From a virus: DNA of 28,650 bases. A program made the translations under genes and the position numbers. Positions within the stretch are counted from its first letter, which is position 1; each line of letters begins with the position of its first letter. Shown in pieces: positions 16,388 through 23,029 of the stretch. Under the pieces are notes generated by a model. That model worked only from the letters and a program-made list of their open reading frames with translations, did not search any database and was not told the origin of the DNA. The stretch spans positions 1 to 28,650 of the IMG/VR virus record IMGVR_UViG_3300000956_000134. One strand, given 5' to 3'.

Positions 16388-17851
16388 CTACGCGGCTTCG
16401 ATGATGTATGTCTTGGTGTCGTTGATCGCCTGCCCCGTGGTGAGCGAGTTGCGAAGCCAGTTCGATTTGAACGCAACCTGCGTCCCGTCCGGCGATGGAC
16501 ACGGCTGCGCTTCTCCGAAGTAGTCCGAGTCGTCCGTATGCGTTGTGCCGAAGCGCACGCATGCGCGCGTCGGATGTGTCAGGCTCGTGATGCGCCAGAA
16601 GATGATCTCATCCGTGTACCATCGTTCGTCGGCCGCGCCGTTGACCATCGCCTCGTGTGAGCAGAGATGCCAGCCGCGCCCCGGTTCCGTCAACGTGCCC
16701 GGCAGATACGCACGCCCGCTGCCATGCTGGAAGTCGCGTTCGATTCGGCCGCTTCCAAGCTGCGTCGTGCCGCACGACATGTGATGGTGACGCCCCGTGG
16801 CAAGGTCCACGCTCACCGTCTTGCCGTGCGCGGCGCAGTTCGCCGTGCTACAGAAGTTCGATAGCTCAGGTTTGCGCATGCCGCCGACGTAGAACTCCTG
16901 CCCGTTGAGCGCCACGTTTGTGTCGCCATGAGAAATCCACGGCAACCATCCGTAGATATCCGATCGGGTCGCATCGGTGCGCAGCCCGTAACTGCGCGAA
17001 TGAACCTGTGGCGTGCATACGTTGGTGGCCGCGCGCTTGAAGCATCGCGCGTATTCTTCCACCGCGCTGTCGCTGTACTTCACCACCACGTAGTTGCCGA
17101 GAGGCGAAATGGCCGCGAAGTCGATGTTGCCCTTGTCGCCCGTTGCGTAGGGCATGAGGAAGGCGTTGTACGGCCCGACCGTTTTCGCAACAAAATCGAT
17201 CACCACGAACGAGTCCGCCGTGGGCGGCACCGCAAGCTGCGGCGTGGCGTATGCCGTGCACAGCACGAGGTAGCGACCGTCGTCCGACATCGTGCCTTCA
17301 CTGAGCATGCCAAACTTCGCACCGGCCGGATTCGGCCCCGGCACCGGAACCGTTGCACTCCATATCTCGGTGTCGGTGGGCACGTCCCACAGAATGATCT
17401 TGTTGCCCGTGCCGTCCGATCTGTATTTGACCCACGTGATCGCTTGATTGGAGTAGCCGGGACGCCAGCGCCATTCCTCTGCGATGTCGAGATGACGACG
17501 GAAGCGCGGGTCGCTCGCCGTGAGCGGGCGGTTGCAGTAGATCGGCTTCCATGTCTCCGTATCGAGGATCAACTTCGAGGGTGACCCGCCGCGATTCTCC
17601 AACGCGAACATGGTCGGGCGTTCACCGCGAGGCGCGTGGTTCCACGGCTGGTCCTTCGAGTAGTGGTGCGTTGCGTAGGGCTGCCACACGCCCACGGGCG
17701 AGCCAGTCTTGAACACGATGGGCTGCCCGGTCACGCCGCCGATGCGCGTGATCTTCGACCCGTACTCGGGCACCTGAATCGTCGCGAGGTAATCGGGGCG
17801 CGCGACAGGCGCGAGCGTCGGGAATGCGGTCATGTCCGTGAGCAGAGCCAT
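16388..17851 (-). CDS. Beta-propeller-like protein (TolB/oligogalacturonate-lyase type fold, tentative)
   Basis: This is a 487-residue protein without signal peptide or membrane segments. It has repeated blade-like motifs: MSDDGRYLVLC, ISPLGNYVVVKYSD, VALNGQEFYVGG and CPSPDGTQVAFKSNW, typical of TolB/WD-type propellers. His clusters (GRHHHMSCG, HLCSHEA) and many aromatic residues give it a carbohydrate-enzyme look, as in oligogalacturonate lyases. It lies directly upstream of the terminase block. It could be a receptor-binding or depolymerase protein, or a decoration protein. AAGG lies 5 nt before the ATG. The fold call comes from motif shape only; the function is open. Confidence 0.6.
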   Translation of the reverse strand: MALLTDMTAFPTLAPVARPDYLATIQVPEYGSKITRIGGVTGQPIVFKTGSPVGVWQPYATHHYSKDQPWNHAPRGERPTMFALENRGGSPSKLILDTETWKPIYCNRPLTASDPRFRRHLDIAEEWRWRPGYSNQAITWVKYRSDGTGNKIILWDVPTDTEIWSATVPVPGPNPAGAKFGMLSEGTMSDDGRYLVLCTAYATPQLAVPPTADSFVVIDFVAKTVGPYNAFLMPYATGDKGNIDFAAISPLGNYVVVKYSDSAVEEYARCFKRAATNVCTPQVHSRSYGLRTDATRSDIYGWLPWISHGDTNVALNGQEFYVGGMRKPELSNFCSTANCAAHGKTVSVDLATGRHHHMSCGTTQLGSGRIERDFQHGSGRAYLPGTLTEPGRGWHLCSHEAMVNGAADERWYTDEIIFWRITSLTHPTRACVRFGTTHTDDSDYFGEAQPCPSPDGTQVAFKSNWLRNSLTTGQAINDTKTYIIEAA

Positions 17852-17868
17852 GGCGTCCTTGCCTTTCT

Positions 17869-18120
17869 CTACGGGTAGCGCGACATCTTGACGCGCAGGT
17901 TGTTCATCATTTCGGCGTTGACGGCGAGCGCCGGTCGCGCCGGGTCATCCCCCGGCCAGTCTGGCCACTGACCTTTCGTTATCTCCGTCACCGTGACCTC
18001 GCGACCGTTCGCGAGTGTGCTGGTTACCGTGCGCCTCCGCGTGCCCCACGAGGCCTCGATCTGCGCCTCGATCATCTCATGACCTGCATGGCCGAACAGC
18101 GTCGGCACCCATTCGCTCAA
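17869..18120 (-). CDS. Small unknown protein, paralogue of the next upstream gene
   Basis: This is an 83-residue protein read from a TTG start that overlaps the upstream stop (TTGA). An ATG at 18075 is the alternative. The middle RTVTSTLANGREVTVTE is nearly the same as a segment of the preceding protein, followed by a Trp/Asp/Pro-rich stretch (GQWPDWPGDDP). The shared strand-turn-strand with Asn-Gly suggests a small beta domain. It ends just before the propeller gene. Function unknown. Confidence 0.6.
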   Translation of the reverse strand: MSEWVPTLFGHAGHEMIEAQIEASWGTRRRTVTSTLANGREVTVTEITKGQWPDWPGDDPARPALAVNAEMMNNLRVKMSRYP

Positions 18121-18401
18121 TGAAGCGGATCGACTTCCTCCCACGGCGTACACTCCTGCTCCACCACCACGACCGCGCGCCCGTTGGCAAGTGTTGACGT
18201 GACGGACCGCTCGCTGCTGACCCACCGCGACATCACCTTGCGCTTGTACGTGCGAATGTCGAGTTCATGCTCATCGTCCACAAACAAGAGACTCGACGCG
18301 ACGGGGACGACCTTGTATTCGCGCCGCATTCCCCCCCCCGCTCGAAAAGCCCCGCCTCGCGCCGAGAGCCGGAATGTCCCCGCGCGGAACATTCCATTCA
18401 T
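18117..18401 (-). CDS. Small unknown protein with VTSTLANGR motif
   Basis: This 94-residue protein has a basic Gly-rich N terminus, then REYKVVPVASSLLFVDDEHE, and ends with RSVTSTLANGRAVVVVEQ, closely matching the neighbour at 17869. A run of nine G on the coding strand lies just before an internal ATG at 18329, so the first 24 codons are uncertain and a shorter product from 18329 is possible. A stable hairpin lies at its start. It lies in the same coupled chain as its neighbours. Function unknown. Confidence 0.55.
   Translation of the reverse strand: MNGMFRAGTFRLSARGGAFRAGGGMRREYKVVPVASSLLFVDDEHELDIRTYKRKVMSRWVSSERSVTSTLANGRAVVVVEQECTPWEEVDPLH
18331..18339. repeat. Nine-base C/G homopolymer
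   Basis: Nine consecutive C (plus strand) lie in the coding region of the 18117-18401 gene. Such runs can slip in replication or be miscounted in sequencing. A length change would break the first 24 codons from the rest of the frame. Confidence 0.9.
18371..18395 (-). other. Hairpin within the first codons of the 18117-18401 gene
   Basis: The coding-strand RNA can fold as GGAATGTTCC, a GCGCG loop, then GGGACATTCC: ten pairs, one of them G-U. The opposite strand would have a C-A mismatch at that place, so the structure favours the transcript of this gene. It starts two codons after the ATG and may slow initiation. Confidence 0.4.
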
Positions 18402-18424
18402 CTCGGCGCTCGACGGGGTTGCGC

Positions 18425-18754
18425 TTACTCGTTCTCGGGCGTGCCCGGCGTGAACGACGCCGTGCTCGGCGCGGAGTTCGTCACCGTGAGTTCGAGCACG
18501 GGCGTGAACACCTTCCCGTCCGCGAACGTGATCGTCGCCGTGATGTCGGCATCGCCAACATCATCGTGCAGCGTGGTCACCTTGCCCTTGAGCGGGTCGC
18601 TCGCGTCCGGCACCCACTGTGCGATCTGCGAGTTGGACTCCGTGTACACGACGGTCGCATCGGCGGGCAGGGCAGCGATGCGCTTGCCCTTCTCGTCGAA
18701 CACATCGACCGTGGCGGGAAGCGACTGACCATTGGTTACGGGAGTGCGTGGCAT
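18425..18754 (-). CDS. Ig-like domain protein, possible head decoration or fibre-tip protein
   Basis: This 109-residue protein is built almost wholly of strands: SLPATVDVFDEKGKRIAALP, VTTLHDDVGDADITATITF, ADGKVFTPVLELTV, ending in a Ser/Thr/Pro tail. This is the pattern of a bacterial Ig-like (Big_2 type) domain, often displayed on phage heads or tails. GGAGG lies 8 nt before the ATG. Its ADITATITFADGK stretch resembles the VTSTLANGR segments of the next two genes. The role as decoration is inference. Confidence 0.65.
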   Translation of the reverse strand: MPRTPVTNGQSLPATVDVFDEKGKRIAALPADATVVYTESNSQIAQWVPDASDPLKGKVTTLHDDVGDADITATITFADGKVFTPVLELTVTNSAPSTASFTPGTPENE

Positions 18755-18791
18755 ATTTCATTCCTCCGTGAAGGTGGGGGGTGCTGCGTGG

Positions 18792-19019
18792 TTACTCCGG
18801 TTCGGCGACTCCGACACGCCATGCGGCGCGCCGCTGATCACCGAGCCTGAGGTTGTCCAGCGCTTCGGTGTTCGCATCGACGGCCGCGCGAAGCTGAACC
18901 AGCGCGAGGATGAGGTCGCCGATCGCTCGGATCAACTGGAACACATACCGCCTCCTTTCCCTTTGGGCTGCGACAAACCAACCTAACGCCATGCATCCTA
19001 CCACGACGAGCAGGATCAC
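18792..19019 (-). CDS. Small membrane protein
   Basis: This 75-residue protein begins at GTG 19019, overlapping the upstream stop as GTGA. It has an N-terminal membrane segment (ILLVVVGCMALGWFVAA), a short basic patch, then an amphipathic helix (VFQLIRAIGDLILALVQLRA). A holin- or spanin-like role is possible on shape, but no lysis enzyme is seen near it. Function unknown. Confidence 0.6.
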   Translation of the reverse strand: MILLVVVGCMALGWFVAAQRERRRYVFQLIRAIGDLILALVQLRAAVDANTEALDNLRLGDQRRAAWRVGVAEPE

Positions 19020-19519
19020 CGCTCACGTTCCTCGCTGCGCGGCACGGAGCAGCGGCAGTTGATTATCTCCTTGGGCTCGAAGTAGGCGACCTCCTTCAAT
19101 GCTCGCGGCGAAAACGCGCCGTGGAATCGAGCGCGCTCGCGTTCCGCAAACCCGCGTAGCTCATTTTCCGTGAACACCGGCCGGTCCCACTCGTTCCATC
19201 GCATCAGGTTAAGCTTGCGCGCTCGCGCTTCGCTCAACGCGAGATGGTCCGACACCGCCATCTGAGTTTCTATGAGGCGCTGCATTGCCGGTGACATGCC
19301 ATGCACGTAAGGGACGACGCGGCCGGGTACTCGGGGTTTTGGTTGAACAGGTTTGCTTGCTCGGAGCCGTCGCGCAGCATTTCGGCACGCGCGCCACAGC
19401 AGCTTGATCGTTTGAACAATGCCGAAGCCGTATGAGCCGGTGGGGGCATACACCACGGGCTGCACACTGGCATCTTCCTGCTTGGATCGCACCAGCACAT
19501 CGCGCCTCTCCATTGGCAT
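19016..19519 (-). CDS. Unknown basic protein ending in a Mu gpF-like INCRC motif
   Basis: This is a 167-residue protein, basic in the middle (RRLRASKPVQPKPRVPGR), then largely helical with MQRLIETQMAVSDHLALSEA. It ends EIINCRCSVPRSEERER. The INCRC ending matches the close of the gpF-like domain on the portal protein (NTINCRC), and 15 bases are identical between the two genes (12329-12343 and 19049-19063). It may be a degenerate or separate minor head protein. The start overlaps the previous stop as TAATG, and its own stop overlaps the next start as GTGA. Confidence 0.6.
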   Translation of the reverse strand: MPMERRDVLVRSKQEDASVQPVVYAPTGSYGFGIVQTIKLLWRACRNAARRLRASKPVQPKPRVPGRVVPYVHGMSPAMQRLIETQMAVSDHLALSEARARKLNLMRWNEWDRPVFTENELRGFAERERARFHGAFSPRALKEVAYFEPKEIINCRCSVPRSEERER

Positions 19520-19698
19520 TACAGCCCCCGACCGCTCCGGTCAACAATGCGCCATCCCGACCACGCCACGAGCACTACAAACCCGATGGCGAGCGCGGCC
19601 CACCAGCAATAGACGACCAGCAGAATGAACGTCACCGCGCACGCCGCTAAGCACGTCGCGATCACCACGCGCGCGAGCGCATCGAGGAACCGCGTCAC
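19519..19698 (-). CDS. Small membrane protein with two hydrophobic segments
   Basis: This 59-residue protein is read from GTG 19698, overlapping the upstream stop as GTGA. After TRFLDALARV come two hydrophobic stretches (ATCLAACAVTFILLVVYC and ALAIGFVVLVAW) with a WW between them, ending basic (RIVDRSGRGL). This topology suits a small inner-membrane protein, and a holin is conceivable. No family recognised. Confidence 0.6.
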   Translation of the reverse strand: MTRFLDALARVVIATCLAACAVTFILLVVYCWWAALAIGFVVLVAWSGWRIVDRSGRGL

Positions 19699-19916
19699 TT
19701 CGCATTCTCGGTGCCGGGCGGGCCGGGCATCTGCCGCCACAATGGGCCGCAGGCACCGTACTCCATCGACCACAGCGTACCATCGTCACACAGCGCAACC
19801 ATGTCCATGAATCCAACGCCCTCGATCGCAACGACCTTCCGCACCGGCTGGCTCGCAATGTTGAGCGAGCCGACCGTGCTCGGATCAGCGGGCGTGTTCG
19901 GAATCCCGAGGCTCAT
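19695..19916 (-). CDS. Small protein with DGTLW / MPGPP motif (single propeller-blade type)
   Basis: This 73-residue protein starts at ATG 19916 (ATGA overlap with the upstream gene). The centre MVALCDDGTLWSMEYG and the end WRQMPGPP form a strand-DG-turn-strand-Trp motif like one RCC1 or propeller blade. The protein at 27336-27554 has the same pattern (VAVCEDGTLW ... WTRIPGPP), and the one at 23707-23931 has a more distant version. Likely a small family spread through this genome. Function unknown. Confidence 0.65.
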   Translation of the reverse strand: MSLGIPNTPADPSTVGSLNIASQPVRKVVAIEGVGFMDMVALCDDGTLWSMEYGACGPLWRQMPGPPGTENAK

Positions 19917-20107
19917 CGGTGTATCCCCCGGCAGTCTGGATCGTGGATCGCCACGGGGTAGCCAATACCCTTGACCACGAGATAGTGGTGGTCGCGCAAG
20001 TCGAATTCTTCCGCAACCTCCGGGCCGCGACCGGCCCCGCAGCCGAACGTGATGGCAATGGCGACCAGACATCCCCACATCACCCATGCGAACGTTCGCT
20101 TGCTCAT
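19913..20107 (-). CDS. Small putative lipoprotein or membrane-anchored protein
   Basis: This 64-residue protein starts at ATG 20107, with an ATGA overlap on both sides. The N terminus MSKRTFAWVMWGCLVAIAIT is a basic start plus hydrophobic stretch, followed by FGCGAG, a weak lipobox with Cys at about 23. The remainder (EFDLRDHHYLVVKGIGYPV) is short and would lie outside the membrane. An outer spanin is possible by shape, but no partner was found. Confidence 0.6.
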   Translation of the reverse strand: MSKRTFAWVMWGCLVAIAITFGCGAGRGPEVAEEFDLRDHHYLVVKGIGYPVAIHDPDCRGIHR

Positions 20108-20343
20108 CCGACGCCTCGCATGAACCCGCTCTGGCACTGGCGCACGACGCCTTCCCATGACGACGCCGCGCCGACGACCACGTACTGCGTCACCGGCACC
20201 CACGGCTTCGGCGGGCGCTTCGTGATGTACGCGACGCACTTCCCACCGATGTGCGCGCAATGGATGCGATGGCCCGCCCGCTCGCCCTTCGTGACGATGC
20301 CGTGATGCTGGCGAATGAGGTTCACGGCTTGCTTTCGTCTCAT
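20104..20343 (-). CDS. Small basic unknown protein
   Basis: This 79-residue protein starts at ATG 20343 (ATGA overlap). A longer frame would begin inside the previous gene without a ribosome site. It begins MRRKQAVNLIRQHHGIVTKG, contains a His/Cys cluster (HRIHCAHIGGKC) and a beta-like middle (WVPVTQYVVVGAAS). The His/Cys cluster could bind metal. It lies in the coupled small-gene chain. Function unknown. Confidence 0.6.
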   Translation of the reverse strand: MRRKQAVNLIRQHHGIVTKGERAGHRIHCAHIGGKCVAYITKRPPKPWVPVTQYVVVGAASSWEGVVRQCQSGFMRGVG

Positions 20344-20657
20344 GGTGTCTCCGGGGGAACGAAGTTGATTGGCTGGCAATTGTGGAATCGGTCGTATCGT
20401 TTGGCTCGCGCATCGAACTTCGCTTCTTGCAGTGCCGCAACCCGGTCGGCCTTATCGCGGTCAATCATGCCAGCACCGAACTCCATGCCGATCGGATCGT
20501 CTCGATAATCCCACACGCCGCCGAACTGTTCGGTGCCATCCTCGTTCTGCACGATCTCAAGAGCGAGGCCGCATGGATGAAGGAACAGGCGGTTCAACTC
20601 CTGTAGCAACCCAAGCTCGCGGAATTCTTTGATGGACATGTACTTGATTTCGGTCAC
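20340..20657 (-). CDS. Unknown acidic protein
   Basis: This 105-residue protein starts at GTG 20657, which overlaps the upstream stop as GTGA and has GGAGG 8 nt before it. Sequences: MSIKEFRELGLLQELNRLFL, a segment ALEIVQNEDGTEQFGGVWDY, then DKADRVAALQEAKFDARAKR. The LHPCGLALEI...GVWDYRDDP pattern looks like a compact beta unit followed by a helix. Phage proteins of this build are common and uncharacterised. No function assigned. Confidence 0.7.
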   Translation of the reverse strand: MTEIKYMSIKEFRELGLLQELNRLFLHPCGLALEIVQNEDGTEQFGGVWDYRDDPIGMEFGAGMIDRDKADRVAALQEAKFDARAKRYDRFHNCQPINFVPPETP

Positions 20658-20821
20658 GAGTACGGCCTCCATTCCAGCTTGATGCATGTGTGCCCAATGC
20701 GTTTCATCTGCCACATGGCCCACAGCGCGGCCAGCATGTTGTTGCCCGCGTATCGCTCTCGATACGCCCATGTCGATTGGGTGATCTGCATCCACACCGA
20801 TACGGTTAACGGATGGCCCAT
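20654..20821 (-). CDS. Short conserved-looking protein, first gene after the structured RNA
   Basis: ATG at 20821 with AGGAG five bases upstream opens a 55-codon frame that ends in a GTGA overlap with the next gene. It reads MGHPLTVSVWMQITQSTWAY, then YAGNNMLAALWAMWQMKRIG and IKLEWRP: Met/Trp-rich and amphipathic. The good ribosome site, the coupling and the non-random composition support a real gene. It is the first gene downstream of the candidate leader RNA, so would be its direct target. Confidence 0.65.
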   Translation of the reverse strand: MGHPLTVSVWMQITQSTWAYRERYAGNNMLAALWAMWQMKRIGHTCIKLEWRPYS

Positions 20822-20838
20822 CACATCTCCTTTTGAGG

Positions 20839-20958
20839 TCGGGGAGAGTTGTCAGCTTGGGCTCGCACGTTACACCGATAACGAGCTAGGCCAGTCCGCG
20901 CGGCAAGCCAATCGCATGGCTCCCGGCCCACCATTGGCTGTTATTTCTCTCTCCCCGA
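20839..20958 (-). ncRNA. Candidate structured leader RNA or riboswitch-like element
   Basis: The 141-nt gap between genes folds on the transcribed (minus) strand. TCGGGGAGAG at its 5' end pairs perfectly with CTCTCCCCGA at its 3' end (10 bp). Inside are two arms: AGCCAAT with ATTGGCT around a GC-rich loop, and CGTTA with TAACG around a TCGGTG loop, extended by GCT/AGC. This makes a three-way junction. The closing helix ends about 18 nt before the ATG of the next gene and 6 nt before its AAAAGGAG ribosome site, so folding could control translation. It matches no class I recognise; a tRNA is excluded by the arm lengths. Confidence 0.5.
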
Positions 20959-20962
20959 TTCA

Positions 20963-21292
20963 TTACCGCAACCGCCCGCGTGAGCGCACGTACTCGGCGA
21001 GGTCGTTTGCCTCATCCTGCGTGAGCGCCACGCTGCACATCCTGAGCTTGATGCCGTTGACGAATTCTTCGCGGCGCTTCTTTGCTTCCGACGCTGCACG
21101 TATTGCCTGACCGGCCTTGTAGTCCAGCATTTCCTGCCCGGTCAGGATCACGATGTCCATGTCGGTCATCAGCGCTACAAGGTCAGCGCCTAGGGGCACC
21201 GAGAGGCGCACCGAAATATCACGCAACTGCGCCTCGGGTGGCTGGCCGCGAAAGACCGAACATGTATGGGTGACGGTAGCTTCGACAATCAT
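20963..21292 (-). CDS. Unknown protein, strand-rich N terminus and C-terminal helix
   Basis: This 109-residue protein starts at ATG 21292 (ATGA overlap). Strands (MIVEATVTHTCSV, RDISVRLSVPLG, MDIVILTGQEML) lead into a helical part with KAGQAIRAASEAKKRREEF and a final LTQDEANDLAEYVRSRGR. The last helix resembles LTDEEAEYCLKRIRER of the next upstream protein, and both open with MI(V/H)E. The two may be distant paralogues. It is the last gene before the candidate leader RNA. Confidence 0.65.
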   Translation of the reverse strand: MIVEATVTHTCSVFRGQPPEAQLRDISVRLSVPLGADLVALMTDMDIVILTGQEMLDYKAGQAIRAASEAKKRREEFVNGIKLRMCSVALTQDEANDLAEYVRSRGRLR

Positions 21293-21525
21293 GGCCTATC
21301 CTTTCTCATCGTTTCGCGGATGTCACGTTCCATTCGCGTCGCCTCGGATATGCGCTCGCGTATTCGTTTCAGGCAATACTCGGCTTCCTCATCAGTGAGC
21401 AGGACGCATGGGCCTGAGAATGCCCGCGTGTCTCCAATCAAATCCATGGACACCGCCTTGATCGTAATGGCAGCGCGAGCCGAAAAGTCTATGCTGATCT
21501 CCGTGATACGAACCTCATGGATCAT
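21289..21525 (-). CDS. Small unknown protein
   Basis: This 78-residue protein starts at ATG 21525 (ATGA overlap with the upstream gene). Alternating strands (VRITEISIDFSARAAITIKA) are followed by LLTDEEAEYCLKRIRERISE, a charged helix. The order, strands then an LT(D/Q)(E/D)EA helix, is shared with the gene at 20963. No function recognised. Confidence 0.65.
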   Translation of the reverse strand: MIHEVRITEISIDFSARAAITIKAVSMDLIGDTRAFSGPCVLLTDEEAEYCLKRIRERISEATRMERDIRETMRKDRP

Positions 21526-21809
21526 CGCAGCGCTGGCCCCCGTGACTTATGAATCGGGTTACTGCAATCGCCAGCGTGGAGCAGCGTCGTCGCCGTACCA
21601 TAGTAGCGGTCACCCGGAATGCACGTTACGTACTCGCACTCCCGAATGCGGATCACGCCACAGTTGCTCGGGATGGCGACTGTGATAGCGAGCGTCGAAT
21701 CAATCGCACTGACGAACGGCGGCGGCGTTGTCCTCGCGCATGAGCAACACAGTACGACGACGAACACAGCGAACGCGATCATGCTGACCAACAGCGCGTC
21801 GGATTTCAT
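21522..21809 (-). CDS. Putative small lipoprotein
   Basis: This 95-residue protein starts at ATG 21809 (ATGA overlap with a small basic gene). MKSDALLVSMIAFAVFVVVL is a hydrophobic signal, followed by a Cys-rich border (CCSCAR), plausible as a lipoprotein cleavage site, then TTPPPFV and an exported-looking domain with paired cysteines (SNCGVIRIRECEYVTCIPGD). An outer-spanin-like role is possible given the Pro-rich start, but the domain is long for that. Function unknown. Confidence 0.6.
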   Translation of the reverse strand: MKSDALLVSMIAFAVFVVVLCCSCARTTPPPFVSAIDSTLAITVAIPSNCGVIRIRECEYVTCIPGDRYYGTATTLLHAGDCSNPIHKSRGPALR

Positions 21810-21952
21810 CTCCACACCATCCAGCACAGGGACGCGCCACGGCGAATGAATCCCTTGATGGCGGTCGCGGACACACGCGGCACCTTGCGAGCGGGCCGAT
21901 GCCCTTGGCTCGGATCACGGCGATCGTTACGACGGGACTTGCGCTTCTTCAT
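21806..21952 (-). CDS. 48-residue highly basic peptide
   Basis: ATG at 21952 has AAGGAGG seven bases upstream and opens a 48-codon frame that ends in an ATGA overlap with the lipoprotein gene. It begins MKKRKSRRNDRRDPSQGHRP and contains ARKVPRVSATAIKGFIRRG. The strong ribosome site and coupling make it a real gene. The charge suggests nucleic acid binding, but this is only inference. Confidence 0.65.
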   Translation of the reverse strand: MKKRKSRRNDRRDPSQGHRPARKVPRVSATAIKGFIRRGASLCWMVWR

Positions 21953-21976
21953 CTGCGACCCTCCTTTGAAGGACAT

Positions 21977-22108
21977 TTACCGCAGGGCTTCCTCGGCGAT
22001 CTGCCACGCGAGCGCGATGATCTCACGCGTGTACATGAACACGGGTGCCCACATCAGCAGCACCACATAGCACACGGCGATACTCGCAATCCATTCCAGC
22101 CGCTTCAT
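21977..22108 (-). CDS. 43-residue membrane peptide
   Basis: ATG at 22108 with AAAGGAGG six bases upstream opens a 43-codon frame: MKRLEWIASIAVCYVVLLMW, then APVFMYTREIIALAWQIAEE. It has one membrane segment with a basic N terminus, followed by an amphipathic helix. The upstream gene stops 16 nt before. Small phage membrane peptides include holins and superinfection factors; nothing here decides. Confidence 0.65.
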   Translation of the reverse strand: MKRLEWIASIAVCYVVLLMWAPVFMYTREIIALAWQIAEEALR

Positions 22109-22124
22109 GATGCGCCTCCTTTGC

Positions 22125-22646
22125 CTACGGGTCGATCTTGTTGAGGTTGTCGGCGTGTTCTTGAAGCATGCGAACCATCTCGGGGTTGCTCGCGCTGATG
22201 CCATACGCGTGCAGCCTGAGCCCGGTCTTTCGATCCCGCAACGATACGACGCCCGACCCGTCAGGAAGCCCAATCGTGACATGCCAGCGCAGCGGCGTCT
22301 TTGGCGGGAACACGCGGTCGATAGCAGCGAGCAAGCGTTGATCCACGATGGATGCATGTAGGCCCGCCGCGCGCCACTCGCGCGTCGCGTCAAGGAGAGC
22401 GGTCACCTGCTCTGCGGTTGCCGTAGGCGCGGCCTCATCCGCACGCGCTTCCTTCAACCGATTCAGCGCAAGCTTGAGATCGGTCTGGCTCGCTCGTGGT
22501 GTATTCGGGGAGCCGATCGCTCCGACGACCTCTTCACACAGCGTCAGGAATTCCCTTTCGGCCTTGCGTGTTGCATCCATGCGAGCGTGTGCGTCACGCA
22601 TCTCGACTAACCAGTTGTCATAGGCTTGGGTCGCGGTTTGGCTCAC
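22125..22646 (-). CDS. Unknown helical protein
   Basis: This 173-residue protein starts at GTG 22646 (GTGA overlap). The N-terminal two thirds are helical (LVEMRDAHARMDATRKAERE, DLKLALNRLKEARADEAAP); residues after about 120 turn to strands (LRWHVTIGLPDGSGVVSLRD). It is followed by a helix ending MLQEHADNLNKIDP. This is an uncharacterised phage protein type. Its neighbours are of similar accessory nature. Confidence 0.7.
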   Translation of the reverse strand: MSQTATQAYDNWLVEMRDAHARMDATRKAEREFLTLCEEVVGAIGSPNTPRASQTDLKLALNRLKEARADEAAPTATAEQVTALLDATREWRAAGLHASIVDQRLLAAIDRVFPPKTPLRWHVTIGLPDGSGVVSLRDRKTGLRLHAYGISASNPEMVRMLQEHADNLNKIDP

Positions 22647-23029
22647 GATGCCACCGCTTTCATCGCACTGATCAACGCGAGCACTTCGGCCTTGGCCTCG
22701 TCGTCCGGCGCATCCGTGGCCCGGCGATACGCATCCTCAATCTCTAGCAGCGTCATGCCTTCGGGCACGAGGTACTTTGTCAGTGCCACATACACCGCGC
22801 GCAGCTTGGCAACTTCGCTTTGCGCAACATCCTTAGCGAGCTTGACCGGCTCCATCAGGTCGGCGAGATCATTGATGCATTGCATGTACGGCGACTCGCC
22901 GCCGTCGCTCTGCACCGTACCCACCAAGTTACGGCTGTTGCGCAGACTGATCATGAACCGATCGAGCACTTCGCCTGCCCGACCGCGCGCCTTGAGCCAC
23001 GCAGGGTTCACTTCGGCATAGGTCGTCAT
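22643..23029 (-). CDS. Unknown helical protein
   Basis: This 128-residue, almost all-helical protein has an ATGA overlap with the upstream gene. Segments: NPAWLKARGRAGEVLDRFM, GGESPYMQCINDLADLMEPV, a charged coiled stretch with DVAQSEVAKLRAVYVALTKY and a final helix. The composition is balanced and non-repetitive. No family recognised; no catalytic motif seen. Confidence 0.7.
   Translation of the reverse strand: MTTYAEVNPAWLKARGRAGEVLDRFMISLRNSRNLVGTVQSDGGESPYMQCINDLADLMEPVKLAKDVAQSEVAKLRAVYVALTKYLVPEGMTLLEIEDAYRRATDAPDDEAKAEVLALISAMKAVAS

Noticed and set aside
20839-20958. Hammerhead ribozyme
   Set aside because: A GAAA after the closing helix and a CTGACAA before its 3' strand recall a type II hammerhead, but the essential CUGANGA has A instead of the catalytic G, and the third helix does not pair.
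20839-20958. tRNA gene
   Set aside because: The closing helix is 10 bp, the arm lengths are wrong and no TTCGA-type T arm or CCA is seen.
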